Source: Halalkalibacter krulwichiae
Lineage (GTDB): Bacteria > Bacillota > Bacilli > Bacillales > Bacillaceae_D
Direction of reading: 5' to 3'
Assembly: GCF_002109385.1 (NCBI RefSeq)
Contig: NZ_CP020814.1
Coordinates: 3,495,501 to 3,559,500, forward strand
DNA length: 64,000 nucleotides
Positions 36,222-49,171 of this stretch are shown here, piece by piece. The position numbers and the translations under genes were made by a program. The first letter of the stretch is position 1. Each line of letters begins with the position of its first letter. The notes under the pieces are model-generated. The model saw only the letters and a program-made list of their open reading frames with translations, searched no databases and had not been told where the DNA came from.

Positions 36222-36995
36222 TTATAATAAGCCAACCATTTTTAAACCATGGTATATTCCATCTTCACTTACATGCTTTGTCACATGTTTTGCTGCACTT
36301 TTTACTTCGTCGTGACCATTGCCCATTGCCACACTATTTTCTACTGCTTTCAACATCTCAATATCGTTTAAGCCATCTCCAAAAGCATAGACATCTTCTT
36401 TATTAAAGCCTAAATGTTCGATCACCTTTTCAACCCCAACAGCTTTTGAACCATTTGCAGGTAGAACATCAACTGAAAGAGTGTGCCACCTTACAAAGTC
36501 AAACTCAGGAAATCTCTCAACATATTCCTTTTCCTCTTTATCCGTGCAAAACAGTAAAGTTTGGATAATGTCACGATCAATATGATAATTGGCATCATGT
36601 CCAGGTTGATAACACTTTAATGTTCCCATACTTTCTTCAATATGAGGATGCTCTTCAATATTTGATTTCATATCATCTGTGCCCATATACACTAACGGGT
36701 GTTCTTTCTCTGCTGAGAATTCAGTTAACTTCTCTAAAGCTTTTTGATCTAATACGTTTTTTGATAATACTTTATTATCTACAACAACATATGAACCATT
36801 AAAACAAACATATGTATCTATTTGTAATTCTTCCCTTAAATCAGCGAATAAAAATGGTGCTCTTCCTGTAGCAATTGCTACATAATGACCTTTTTCTCTT
36901 AATTGTGAAATGGCTTGCTTTGTTGCTGATGGTAATTTCTTATCTTCATCATACAGCGTACCGTCTATGTCAAAAAATACGATTTTCTGAGCCAT
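36222..36995 (-). CDS. Cof-type HAD-IIB phosphatase
   Basis: The protein (257 residues) has HAD motif I FFDIDGTLYDED at the N-terminus, motif II in VAIATGRAP, a type IIB cap in the middle and motif IV AFGDGLNDIEML with Lys in NGSKAVGVEKVIEHLG. The family dephosphorylates sugar phosphates, FMN or PLP; the substrate here is unknown. The ATG at 36995 follows AGGAGGTT. Confidence 0.88.
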   Translation of the reverse strand: MAQKIVFFDIDGTLYDEDKKLPSATKQAISQLREKGHYVAIATGRAPFLFADLREELQIDTYVCFNGSYVVVDNKVLSKNVLDQKALEKLTEFSAEKEHPLVYMGTDDMKSNIEEHPHIEESMGTLKCYQPGHDANYHIDRDIIQTLLFCTDKEEKEYVERFPEFDFVRWHTLSVDVLPANGSKAVGVEKVIEHLGFNKEDVYAFGDGLNDIEMLKAVENSVAMGNGHDEVKSAAKHVTKHVSEDGIYHGLKMVGLL

Positions 36996-37012
36996 TTTTT
37001 AACCTCCTAAGC

Positions 37013-37184
37013 GTATTAAAATTTCTCTCCTTTATTATTGTACCAAATTTAAGACCTCCTCATATCGTCTAAGCCTATTTTCTTTATTAAAAATGTAAAG
37101 ATTCGTTAGTGATTAAAGAAGAGGCTTGGTTAATTTTATACTTAAAATATAATTCACCACATTAGGAGCACTTTTTGAAATTCA
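37013..37184. other. AT-rich spacer upstream of the HAD gene
   Basis: Together with the rrn 3' elements to its right, this forms a gene-free stretch of about 340 bases. I see the HAD gene promoter area and nothing else that I can support. Confidence 0.5.
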
Positions 37185-37214
37185 CAAAAAAAAGGCACAA
37201 TCGTATGAATTGTG
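37185..37214 (-). terminator. distal rrn terminator
   Basis: On the minus strand CACAAT pairs with ATTGTG around a 7-base loop, followed by CCTTTTTTTTG. It lies after the 5S-like remnant. Confidence 0.75.
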
Positions 37215-37223
37215 ATCTCTCTT

Positions 37224-37265
37224 CCTGGCAACGTCCTGGCTTACCATTTCTCTTCTACGGGGAAG
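37224..37265 (-). other. 5S rRNA 3'-end remnant
   Basis: On the minus strand the 14 bases AGGACGTTGCCAGG are identical to the 3' end of the 5S gene at 37356-37472. A CTTCCCC block precedes them at a similar distance. The rest of a 5S gene is missing. It looks like the residue of a second, lost 5S copy, still followed by a terminator. Confidence 0.6.
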
Positions 37266-37322
37266 ATTGCACATGATGATTCTCTTAGATGCTTTTCATG
37301 TTGTTTTACGAAGAGAAACATT

Positions 37323-37351
37323 AAAAAAGACAATCCAATGGATTGTCTTTT
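37323..37351 (-). terminator. rrn operon terminator after 5S
   Basis: On the minus strand AAAGACAATCC pairs with GGATTGTCTTT around ATT, followed by TTTAA. Confidence 0.88.
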
Positions 37352-37355
37352 ATCT

Positions 37356-37472
37356 GCCTGGCAACGTCCTACTCTCACAGGGGGAAGCCCCCAACTACCA
37401 TCGGCGCAGAAGAGCTTAACGACCGTGTTCGGCATGGGAACGGGTGTGACCTCTTCGCTATCGCCACCAGAC
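37356..37472 (-). rRNA. rrf: 5S rRNA
   Basis: On the minus strand the gene begins near CTGGTGGCGATAGCG and contains GAGGTCACACCCGTTCCCAT. It ends GAGAGTAGGACGTTGCCAGG. This is a full Bacillus-type 5S of about 117 bases, about 60 bases downstream of 23S. Confidence 0.95.
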
Positions 37473-37532
37473 TATTTAAGAGAATGGTTCTCTCAAAACT
37501 AGATAATGCGTAATAGAAACTCAAGAATATAT

Positions 37533-42442
<4,910 letters not shown>

Positions 42443-42745
42443 AATGGTAAGCTGATTAGCTCATTTAAAAAATTTAAGGTGAAATTTGCCCTAACGGGAA
42501 AATTTCTTTGACGAGATATCATGTATCTCTTTTCGCTTGGCTTTTGTTCAGTTTTCAAAGAACTCATTTGTCGCTTGCAACTTCCTCTCGCCAGCGACAT
42601 TCACTATCGTAACACATCAAAACCGACAACGCAACACCTTTTTTAAAATGTTTTATTGTAATCAATGTGTACTGTCATGAAGACAAAAATATATATATCA
42701 CACATCAATATTCTACGCAACAGTTTTTTTCAAATAACTTTCCAC
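42443..42745 (-). other. rrn leader and promoter region
   Basis: This 300-base gene-free stretch holds the rRNA promoter (42606-42634) and a leader with the antitermination-type block TTCTTTGAAAACTGAACAAA (minus strand, 42544-42563). The part nearer the rhodanese gene is AT-rich, and I see no gene in it. Confidence 0.75.
42606..42634 (-). promoter_or_regulatory. rRNA operon promoter
   Basis: On the minus strand TTGCGT and TACGAT are separated by 17 bases, preceded by an A/T-rich UP-like stretch. It lies about 165 bases upstream of the 16S 5' end, as expected for a proximal rrn promoter. Confidence 0.7.
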
Positions 42746-43633
42746 TCATTCACTTGGGTTTACAATCGGAGTATCATCTACATTCCCCCACTCTTCCCAA
42801 GACCCTTCATAAACGCTAACTTTATCATAACCAAGCAACCTTAACGTAAAATACATATGAGAAGCTCTATTTGCTCGTTGACAATATATAATGATCGTCT
42901 TATCTTTCGTGACGCCAACAGCTTCTAATAAGGATACTAATTCATTCCTCGACTTGAAAAGTGCTACCTCTCCCGGACGAAGTACATTTTTCCACTCTAA
43001 ATTGACAGCTGTAGGAATATGGCCTCCTCTTTTGGCTCGCACATCTTCACCAAGGTATTCTGCGGTCGAGCGTACATCTAATAAAATTACCCCTTCCTCT
43101 CCAATCGCTTCTTTCACTTCCGTTTTCTCTTTTCTTAGCTCACTTTTTTCTATCGCTTTAAAATCTCCCAACTGGACTTTTTTCATTTCAGTCGTAATCT
43201 TCTTCTCTGCTGCTTCCCAAGCAGCGAATCCACCATCCAATACTTTTACATTAAGATGACCATAATATTCAAGCGCATAAAACAATCTAGTTGCAGCCGT
43301 ATCCCCACCTTTATCATAGATGACTATTGTATCGTCAGTCCTGACCCCGTGGTCTCTCATTATATTCTCAAAGTCCACTTTCCCAACTAAGTACCCTCTA
43401 ATTGGATGTTTTTTATCTTCTATTAAATCAATCGGCATATGAACCGCTCCAGGTATATGACCTGTTTGATAACCACCTACCCGAACATCTATTAAATGTA
43501 TTTCCTTTTCCATATTCTGTTCCAGCCACTCTGTTCCTACTAATATATTTGTATCTACCGTTTGTGCAACGATCCTTTCATTCGATCCTATCCAAACTAT
43601 TAAAAGTAATAATAACCATGTTGTCTTTTTCAT
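42746..43633 (-). CDS. secreted tandem-rhodanese sulfurtransferase
   Basis: The product (295 residues) starts with a signal-like segment (TTWLLLLLIVWIGS) and is probably exported. It has two rhodanese domains. The first has YDKGGDT, with Asp in place of the catalytic Cys, and is inactive. The second has the active loop YCQRANRASH. This is the thiosulfate/mercaptopyruvate sulfurtransferase layout (SseA/TST). I choose ATG 43633 because GGAGG is five bases upstream. Confidence 0.88.
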   Translation of the reverse strand: MKKTTWLLLLLIVWIGSNERIVAQTVDTNILVGTEWLEQNMEKEIHLIDVRVGGYQTGHIPGAVHMPIDLIEDKKHPIRGYLVGKVDFENIMRDHGVRTDDTIVIYDKGGDTAATRLFYALEYYGHLNVKVLDGGFAAWEAAEKKITTEMKKVQLGDFKAIEKSELRKEKTEVKEAIGEEGVILLDVRSTAEYLGEDVRAKRGGHIPTAVNLEWKNVLRPGEVALFKSRNELVSLLEAVGVTKDKTIIIYCQRANRASHMYFTLRLLGYDKVSVYEGSWEEWGNVDDTPIVNPSE

Positions 43634-43683
43634 TGTATCCTCCATCCTTTCACGACTAGATTCTCCATATATCCTTTTTTTAC

Positions 43684-43717
43684 AACAAAAACGGTTGAGA
43701 AAATATTTCTCAACCGC
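43684..43717 (-). terminator. purT terminator
   Basis: On the minus strand GGTTGAGAAA pairs with TTTCTCAACC around a short loop, followed by GTTTTTGTTG. Confidence 0.85.
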
Positions 43718-43724
43718 AACCTAC

Positions 43725-44878
43725 TTATTTATCGTTGTATAAAACCTTCATTTTCTCTGCTGCTTCTTTTGCGAGTTCACGTGCTGAATCTGTATCTGAA
43801 GAAACACTCAATGCAACAGCCATTCTTCTTCCTACTTTTGTTTCTGGTTTTCCAAAGAGGCGAACTTGTGTATGAGGGACTGCTAAAGCCTCCTTTACTC
43901 CCGTAATTTGATAGTTATCACTCTCTTCCCAAGCTTTAACGACATGACTTGCTCCATTAGATTGTAGTGTGATTTCTGTGATCGGATAACCTAAAATGGC
44001 TCGTACATGCAAGGCAAATTCGGATAAATTTTGAGTGACTAATGTAACCATTCCTGTGTCATGCGGTCTAGGAGAAACCTCACTGAAAAATACCTTATCC
44101 TTGGTTAGAAATAACTCAACACCAAATAAACCATAACCCCTAGCGCATCTGTAATCTTTTTAGCAATATCTTGAGCTTCGATAATTTGTTCTTCAGACAT
44201 TTGGTGAGGTTGCCACGATTCGATATAGTCTCCATCTTTTTGAATATGCCCAATAGGTGGACAGAAAGAAGTACCCGAGGAAGAACGGACAGTTAACAGC
44301 GTAATCTCAGATTCAAAATCAATGAATTCTTCAACAATTACACGCGTACTTTTTCCTCTCGCCCCATCTAAAGCTATTTTCCAAGAGGATTCGATATCTT
44401 CTTCCGAACGACATAAACTCTGACCCTTTCCAGACGAACTCATAAGAGGCTTAATAACGCAAGGCGTTCCAATTTTCGCTACCGCTTCTTTTAATTCTTC
44501 ATATGAATCCGCAAATTCATAACCGGCAGTAGGTAATCCTAGTTGTTCATTCGCTAATCTTCTAATCCCTTCACGATCCATGGTTAATTTCGTAGCTGAA
44601 GCAGTTGGTACAACGACATGACCTTCCTGTTCTAATTCCACAAGCACCTGCGTTTGAATCGCTTCAACTTCTGGAACTATAAGGTCTGGCTTTTCTTGTT
44701 CAATGATCGCCCGAAGTTGTTCACCGTCAAGCATATTTATCACGTGAGAACGATGTGCAACTTGCATAGCAGGGGCATCTGCATAACGATCCACCGCTAC
44801 CGTTTGTACACCTAAACGTTGCGCTTCAATAATGACTTCTTTTCCTAATTCACCTGAACCAAGCAATAAAACTTTCAT
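43725..44878 (-). pseudogene. purT: formate-dependent GAR transformylase PurT, frameshifted
   Basis: The N-terminal frame (to 44105) has the ATP-grasp start [15 protein letters not shown], the [18 protein letters not shown] segment and the SSSGKGQSL loop. The C-terminal frame has MVTLVTQNLSEFALH and KPETKVGRRMAVALS. Joining them at the GGGG run at 44137-44140 (minus strand), by adding one G, gives [20 protein letters not shown] and then SEVSPRPHDTGMV, the exact family sequence. The repaired protein is about 384 residues and formylates GAR with formate and ATP in purine synthesis. The start ATG 44878 follows GGGAGAGG. Confidence 0.9.
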
Positions 44879-44962
44879 CGAATCAGCCTCTCCCATCAAA
44901 TATTCATATTTTAATTCAATCATAAGGCCAATTCGGTCTATATTCAAGCTTAAAGTTCACCT

Positions 44963-45006
44963 TTGTCGAACGTTTTATATTAATATCAACATAAATGTTC
45001 GTATAT
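44963..45006 (-). promoter_or_regulatory. candidate double PurBox (PurR operator) upstream of purT
   Basis: TGTCGAACGTTT and, inverted, AAATGTTCGTATAT carry CGAAC cores with 25 bases between them. This is the spacing of paired PurBoxes (consensus AWWWCCGAACWWT). The downstream-strand copy is the stronger match. It lies about 90-130 bases before purT. Confidence 0.5.
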
Positions 45007-45019
45007 AACTGCATTTTAT

Positions 45020-46345
45020 TTAAAAATTAATTTTCATCGCTTTTGCTATCCTCTTAGGTAAATCAGTGTTATCCAACACCCCTTGAAAGAGTGAAGATCT
45101 TGGACCATATGCATATATCGGAACATCCACACCAGTATGTTCATATGTCACCCAATCAATATAAGCACTCCGACTAACGATTTGAGCGATTAGGTAAGGA
45201 ACTTTTTCGATATCAGCTCTGTACAGTTCATTGATTTCTGATTTCGTCACGTCCAAATGTGTGTATTGTTTCATCACCTCTGATATATTTGTTCTTTCGG
45301 AATTAAAACACTGTGCTATAAACTGAGCTGTTGCTTCGACCTTTCTCAGCATTTCGGGTTCTGCTCTGTATTCATCATATCCTCCAACAGACATTCCACC
45401 TGTATCATGATCGCCCGCCACAACCACTAACGTCTCTCCGTCTTTTTCAGCAAATTCCAATGCAGTTATAACTGCACTTTCAAAAGCAGCAATATCATGC
45501 ATGACCCAAGCAGGATCATGAGCATGACCAGCCCGGTCGATCTTACTCCCTTCAACCATCAAGAAAAAGCCATTATTATTTCTCCTCAAAAGAGCTAAAG
45601 CTGTTTCAGTCATTTCCTGTAAGCTAGGCTCTTCCGTACGATGCCTATCAATTTCTGCAGCCATCATATTATCAGCAAACAAACCTAATAACTTTTCAAC
45701 ATTCGGCTTTACTTCTGCTAACTCGCTCTTTGTTTGAACAAAAGTGTAGCCGCTTGATTCCGCTTCTTTAATTAGATTCCTTTGTTCTTGAACTCCTCCC
45801 GAAGATGCAGGGAGAAAGTTTCGTTCCCCTCCCCCAAGAAGAACATCAACCTTGTTCATTAGTTGCCGAGCAATTTCCCCTTCATTTTGTCTCGTATGCA
45901 CATGTGTGGCGAACGCAGCAGGTGTTGCATCAGTAATCGATTTCGTTCCGACAAGCCCCGTTCCTTTTCCCTCCTCTTTTGCCGCTTCCAGTATCGTTTT
46001 TAAAGAATTCCCATCCTCATCTATTCCGATGAAACCATTTCTCGTTTTCACCCCCGTCGCCATTGCTGTTCCTGCAGCCGCAGAATCTGTAACCCAGCTA
46101 TTTTTAGAATGTGTTTTCATCATTCCAACTAATATGGAATCTAGTACAAACTCCCCCTCCTTAAATATCCGATAATTCGCCGCATGTGCACTCGAAAAAC
46201 CATCAGGAATCATCAAAATAACATTCTTAACATTTTGCCCGGAAGGATCACTCTCTGCAAAGACAGATAGCTGATCCTTCAATACACTAGGTAAAAGGAC
46301 AACGAATAAAAGGAATAAAAGGAATGCTTTTTTTACAGAACTCAT
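45020..46345 (-). CDS. secreted alkaline phosphatase (PhoA family)
   Basis: The product (441 residues) has an N-terminal signal segment (AFLLFLLFVVLLPSVL). Next come the metal-binding MIPDGFSSAHAANY, the catalytic serine in TDSAAAGTAMATGVKT, and FFLMVEGSKIDRAGHAHD and VVVAGDHDTGG with metal-ligand residues. It is similar to B. subtilis PhoA/PhoB and would release phosphate outside the membrane. The ATG follows AGGAGGGG. No clear Pho box was identified upstream. Confidence 0.92.
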   Translation of the reverse strand: MSSVKKAFLLFLLFVVLLPSVLKDQLSVFAESDPSGQNVKNVILMIPDGFSSAHAANYRIFKEGEFVLDSILVGMMKTHSKNSWVTDSAAAGTAMATGVKTRNGFIGIDEDGNSLKTILEAAKEEGKGTGLVGTKSITDATPAAFATHVHTRQNEGEIARQLMNKVDVLLGGGERNFLPASSGGVQEQRNLIKEAESSGYTFVQTKSELAEVKPNVEKLLGLFADNMMAAEIDRHRTEEPSLQEMTETALALLRRNNNGFFLMVEGSKIDRAGHAHDPAWVMHDIAAFESAVITALEFAEKDGETLVVVAGDHDTGGMSVGGYDEYRAEPEMLRKVEATAQFIAQCFNSERTNISEVMKQYTHLDVTKSEINELYRADIEKVPYLIAQIVSRSAYIDWVTYEHTGVDVPIYAYGPRSSLFQGVLDNTDLPKRIAKAMKINF

Positions 46346-46678
46346 ACTAACCCCTCCTTACTAGCTCTTTAGTTTTCGCCATCAACTGATAATTTATGAC
46401 TCAACCTCTCGAATAACATGACAGTTTCCAACAATAAAAGGAAGGCAAAACCCGAACACTGTCTATTTATCATGAAATTTTGTCGAATGTTTGTTCGTAG
46501 TTATCCACTTTATTCACAACCACTTGTGGATAACCTTGATCGAACGAGACATCAACTTGGTAGGATTTTCACCTAGGCTCCTTCATCAATATGAGAAAAA
46601 TAGGCTTCTGTTCATCCCAAATCTCTCACCCTTACATAGGCTAAAGAGAAATGATCATCGAACGAGAGGAGAGTTTCC
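46346..46678. other. 333-base intergenic region with DnaA boxes and a repeated 11-mer
   Basis: It lies between divergent genes (phosphatase and a Gly/Tyr-rich protein). Besides the DnaA boxes at 46501-46533, the sequence ATCGAACGAGA occurs twice, at 46539-46549 and 46657-46667, the second next to the ribosome binding site of the following gene. No small ORF is convincing. Confidence 0.6.
46501..46533. promoter_or_regulatory. DnaA-box cluster
   Basis: Three 9-mers occur in 33 bases. TTATCCACT (46501) differs by one base, TTATTCACA (46510) fits TTATNCACA exactly, and TGTGGATAA (46525) is a perfect box on the other strand. Clusters of this kind outside oriC bind DnaA in B. subtilis. Confidence 0.7.
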
Positions 46679-46969
46679 ATGTACAGAAACATTTATAGCA
46701 CTACGGAACATCCACACAGTAATCATCGATTCGGCCCTGGCGGAATTGGCCCTTTAGGCGCAGGAATACTCGGGGCAGGTTTAGGATTTTTAGGAGGTCA
46801 ACTTGTAGGCCCTGGGTTTGGCACATATCAGCCAATCTATGTCGGTCCTTCATTCGGAGGATATGGATACCCAAGCTACGGTCATGGCGGATATGGTTAT
46901 CCTAGTTACGGTTACGGACCTCGACCAAGACCAAGACCAAGACCAAGACCAAGACCTTACTATTATTAA
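46679..46969 (+). CDS. Gly/Tyr-rich protein with Pro-Arg repeat (spore-coat-like)
   Basis: The 96-residue product has a polar start (MYRNIYSTTEHPHSNHRF) and a glycine-rich middle (GPGGIGPLGAGILGAGLGFL). Next is a Gly-Tyr-Pro-Ser part (GYGYPSYGHGGYGYPSYGYG). It then has six Pro-Arg dipeptides and ends PYYY. It resembles small coat or surface proteins of Bacilli but no family is certain. GAGGAGAG stands upstream of the ATG and a hairpin follows. Confidence 0.75.
   Translation: MYRNIYSTTEHPHSNHRFGPGGIGPLGAGILGAGLGFLGGQLVGPGFGTYQPIYVGPSFGGYGYPSYGHGGYGYPSYGYGPRPRPRPRPRPRPYYY
46921..46957 (+). repeat. 6-bp tandem repeat (CCAAGA) encoding Pro-Arg
   Basis: About six copies of CGACCA/AGACCA units run in frame and encode the PRPRPR tail. 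Such a tract can change length by slippage in units of two residues. Confidence 0.85.
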
Positions 46970-46981
46970 ACAATAGAAAAT

Positions 46982-47018
46982 GGTCACTTAAAAAGGAATC
47001 CTCCTTCTTTAAGTGACC
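46982..47018 (+). terminator. terminator after the Gly/Tyr-rich gene
   Basis: GGTCACTTAAA pairs with TTTAAGTGACC around an inner GGA/TCC loop, followed by TATAATTTGG. Confidence 0.7.
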
Positions 47019-47071
47019 TATAATTTGGCTAGAACTAATCTATTAAACAACATACTTTTTACTTTATCACA

Positions 47072-47176
47072 TTAAAACATTACAATATTATAGAAAAGAA
47101 CCCCGATGATAAATAACACACACCCAGTAGTACTAACAACAAATGTTAACGCTTCACCCTTTGATTGTTTCTCCAT
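47072..47176 (-). CDS. 34-aa membrane peptide
   Basis: The frame MEKQSKGEALTFVVSTTGC continues VLFIIGVLFYNIVMF and has one strong membrane span from about residue 11. GGGAGGTT lies upstream of the ATG at good distance. It may be a small integral membrane protein of the type often missed in Bacillus genomes; I cannot name it. Confidence 0.5.
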   Translation of the reverse strand: MEKQSKGEALTFVVSTTGCVLFIIGVLFYNIVMF

Positions 47177-47367
47177 AACTATGAACCTCCCAATCATTTC
47201 TTCTATTAATAGATAGTGTGACCGGATTTGTACGTTCATATACCTATTCCCATCATAAAAGAATGATCTTTTTCATCATGGTTTAAAGATTACTACCTCC
47301 TCTTCTTATGACAAACTGAACGCTTCTATGGTATGATGATCATACACTTATGGATGCTATGAAAACT

Positions 47368-47418
47368 ACCTAGAACTGGGCGCCTATGGTAGGTGGAGCT
47401 GGTGGCGCAACCGACCTA
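47368..47418 (+). other. leader with mutually exclusive stems before the second Sda-like gene
   Basis: ACCTA at 47368-47372, TAGGT at 47390-47394 and ACCTA at 47414-47418 allow two exclusive pairings. GCGCC (47380-47384) can pair with GGCGC (47404-47408) in a third. The structure lies directly upstream of the ribosome binding site. Confidence 0.35.
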
Positions 47419-47448
47419 AGTAAATTTGCTGCAAGGAGGCTATTTACT

Positions 47449-47619
47449 ATGGACAAACCCATGCATCTACATTCATCGTTTAAATCATTGACCGATAAAG
47501 AGTTAATAGAATTGTATAAACAAGTAAAAGCAATTCAAGACATAGAAAGAGATTTTATTGAACTGTTAGAAGAGGAGTTCAAACACAGAGATCTCCTTCC
47601 ATTAATTGATAGTAAATAA
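47449..47619 (+). CDS. Sda-like sporulation kinase inhibitor (second copy)
   Basis: The product (56 residues) contains FKSLTDKELIELYKQVKAIQ followed by DIERDFIELLEEEFKHRDL. It matches the Sda pattern LSDELLIESYxKAxELNLxxDFIELIExEIxRR. Relative to B. subtilis Sda it has extra residues at both ends and an Ile-Gln-Asp insertion in the turn. I choose ATG 47449 because AAGGAGG is nine bases upstream. It is probably a checkpoint inhibitor of a sporulation kinase; a DnaA-box cluster lies 0.9 kb upstream. Confidence 0.8.
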   Translation: MDKPMHLHSSFKSLTDKELIELYKQVKAIQDIERDFIELLEEEFKHRDLLPLIDSK

Positions 47620-47645
47620 AAAAGGAACCCGAGCAGGTTCCTTTT
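47618..47645 (+). terminator. terminator of the second Sda-like gene
   Basis: AAAAAGGAACC pairs with GGTTCCTTTTT around CGAGCA. It abuts the repaired end of ctaG on the other strand. Confidence 0.88.
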
Positions 47646-48454
47646 TCATTTGCTATCACCTAGGGCAAGAACGCTCTTTCCATTCATTGTAACTCCTCTA
47701 GGCCGCGTCGCCTTAAACCATTGGTAACAAAGGATAAAGATTAAAATAGCATCTACTATATCCCCCCATAATACATCAACATCGCCCCAGTTTCCGCTTC
47801 AATCTGCGAGACACCTAAAGGAGGTGAAGCGTAGATATACTTTGACAAGATTCCGTGTGCAGCTAATGCAAAAACTAGCACAATAGCGCGATAAATATAA
47901 CTTCTTTGATGAGGCATCGGATCAATGTAAATCATTGAAATGGTAAATAAATACCCAGCGATAAACACATGTAGATGGATCAGAACATGAAGAACAACAG
48001 ATTGATGCATTAGATGATACAAACTTGTTGTATACAATATCCATAGCCCACCTATATTTAAAAATGAAGCCACAAGAGGGTCCGTATACAGTCGAGCTGG
48101 CCAACTTTTCAAAAAACTTGTTAGCTTTCTAGCAGTTTGCACGGGTAAAGTTCTTAATAGCAACGAAACAGGAGCCCCCAATGCCATTAACAGCGGAGCA
48201 AGCATTCCAAGAAGCAAATGACCAACCATATGTATCGTAAAATCAACATGCGCCATCTTTGCGATTGGACCATAAACGGAAATGCTGGCACACACAATTC
48301 CGATCATCCATAAACCAGTTCGATAAAGCGGCCACGTTTTGAAACGCCGATTAGAAACATACACGCATACCATGTAAACAATTAAAGCAATAATAAAAGG
48401 AAAAATAAGTATGATCGGGGGACTAACGTGATGATGAAGAGAGTGATTATCCAT
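47646..48454 (-). pseudogene. ctaG: cytochrome c oxidase assembly factor CtaG-like, frameshifted
   Basis: The main frame (47756-48454) encodes a CtaG-type membrane protein with about six spans, for example HMVGHLLLGMLAPLLMALGAP. It stops right after YYGG. If the six-G run (minus strand, 47762-47767) had seven G, the frame would continue as DIVDAILIFILCYQWFKATR and on to a TGA at 47646, the expected C-terminus. The repaired length is about 269 residues. It helps assemble the copper centre of the cytochrome c oxidase. It overlaps the upstream DUF2243 gene by eight bases. Confidence 0.85.
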
Positions 48455-48953
48455 TTACGGACACCTCAATATTCTTTCTCGCTCTATTTGCACGATTGTT
48501 CATAAGAGCCCCTATCAAGATCATCACAACGGCTACAATATTCCAAATCCAATCATAGACAATAACATTTTCTACATACCGAATTTGATGGATCTGCATC
48601 CATTTATGTTGAACAATCCCATCATACAATTGGAACACTCCAGCCCCAAGAAGCACTCCTCCCCACCACTTTGTTAACCACACGGCGTTCCGCCTCCGTA
48701 GATCCGCAAATAAAAACAACCCTCCAATGGTCGCAAACCAACTAAACGCGTGGAATAACCCATCTGAAATCAATCCTATTTCCGTAGTTGACCGATCATA
48801 AAAATGGTGCCAGTGAAGCAATTGATGAAAGACCATTTCATCAAAGAAAGCAACTAACCCCACGCCAAATAAAATACCCGACCATAGATTCCGTCTAGCA
48901 TAAAGGAAGCGAGCTCCCCCTTCCAGTTCTGCAGGATTCGATAATTCAGTCAA
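48447..48953 (-). CDS. DUF2243 membrane protein, partner of CtaG
   Basis: The product (168 residues) has four membrane spans and the conserved SGILFGVGLVAFFDEMVFHQLLHWHHFYDR segment, rich in His, typical of DUF2243. In many bacteria it is fused or adjacent to CtaG-like proteins, as here. I choose TTG 48953 because GGGAGG is eight bases upstream; the ATG at 48989 has only a weak site. It probably takes part in copper or haem-copper oxidase assembly (inference from context). Confidence 0.85.
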   Translation of the reverse strand: MTELSNPAELEGGARFLYARRNLWSGILFGVGLVAFFDEMVFHQLLHWHHFYDRSTTEIGLISDGLFHAFSWFATIGGLFLFADLRRRNAVWLTKWWGGVLLGAGVFQLYDGIVQHKWMQIHQIRYVENVIVYDWIWNIVAVVMILIGALMNNRANRARKNIEVSVNG

Positions 48954-49074
48954 TTGTCGAACCTCCCTTTTAAAAGATTTCAAGTACATTTGTCTCTCTT
49001 CATCTTCACCTAAAGCAGATTTATCTAAACCATTTTAGCAATCATTTATCCCCCATCTTTCTTCGGTTTAAACA

Positions 49075-49113
49075 ACAAAAAAGAAGCCAAACTTCACAAC
49101 AGTTCAGCTTCTT
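49075..49113 (-). terminator. pdxS terminator
   Basis: On the minus strand AAGAAGC-TGAAC pairs with GTTTGGCTTCTT, followed by TTTTTTG. It marks the end of the roc/proline operon. Confidence 0.8.
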
Positions 49114-49171
49114 GCAAGAACATATTACCTTTTCAAACCCCGTCTCTTAACTCATTCATCAATGTTACTAA

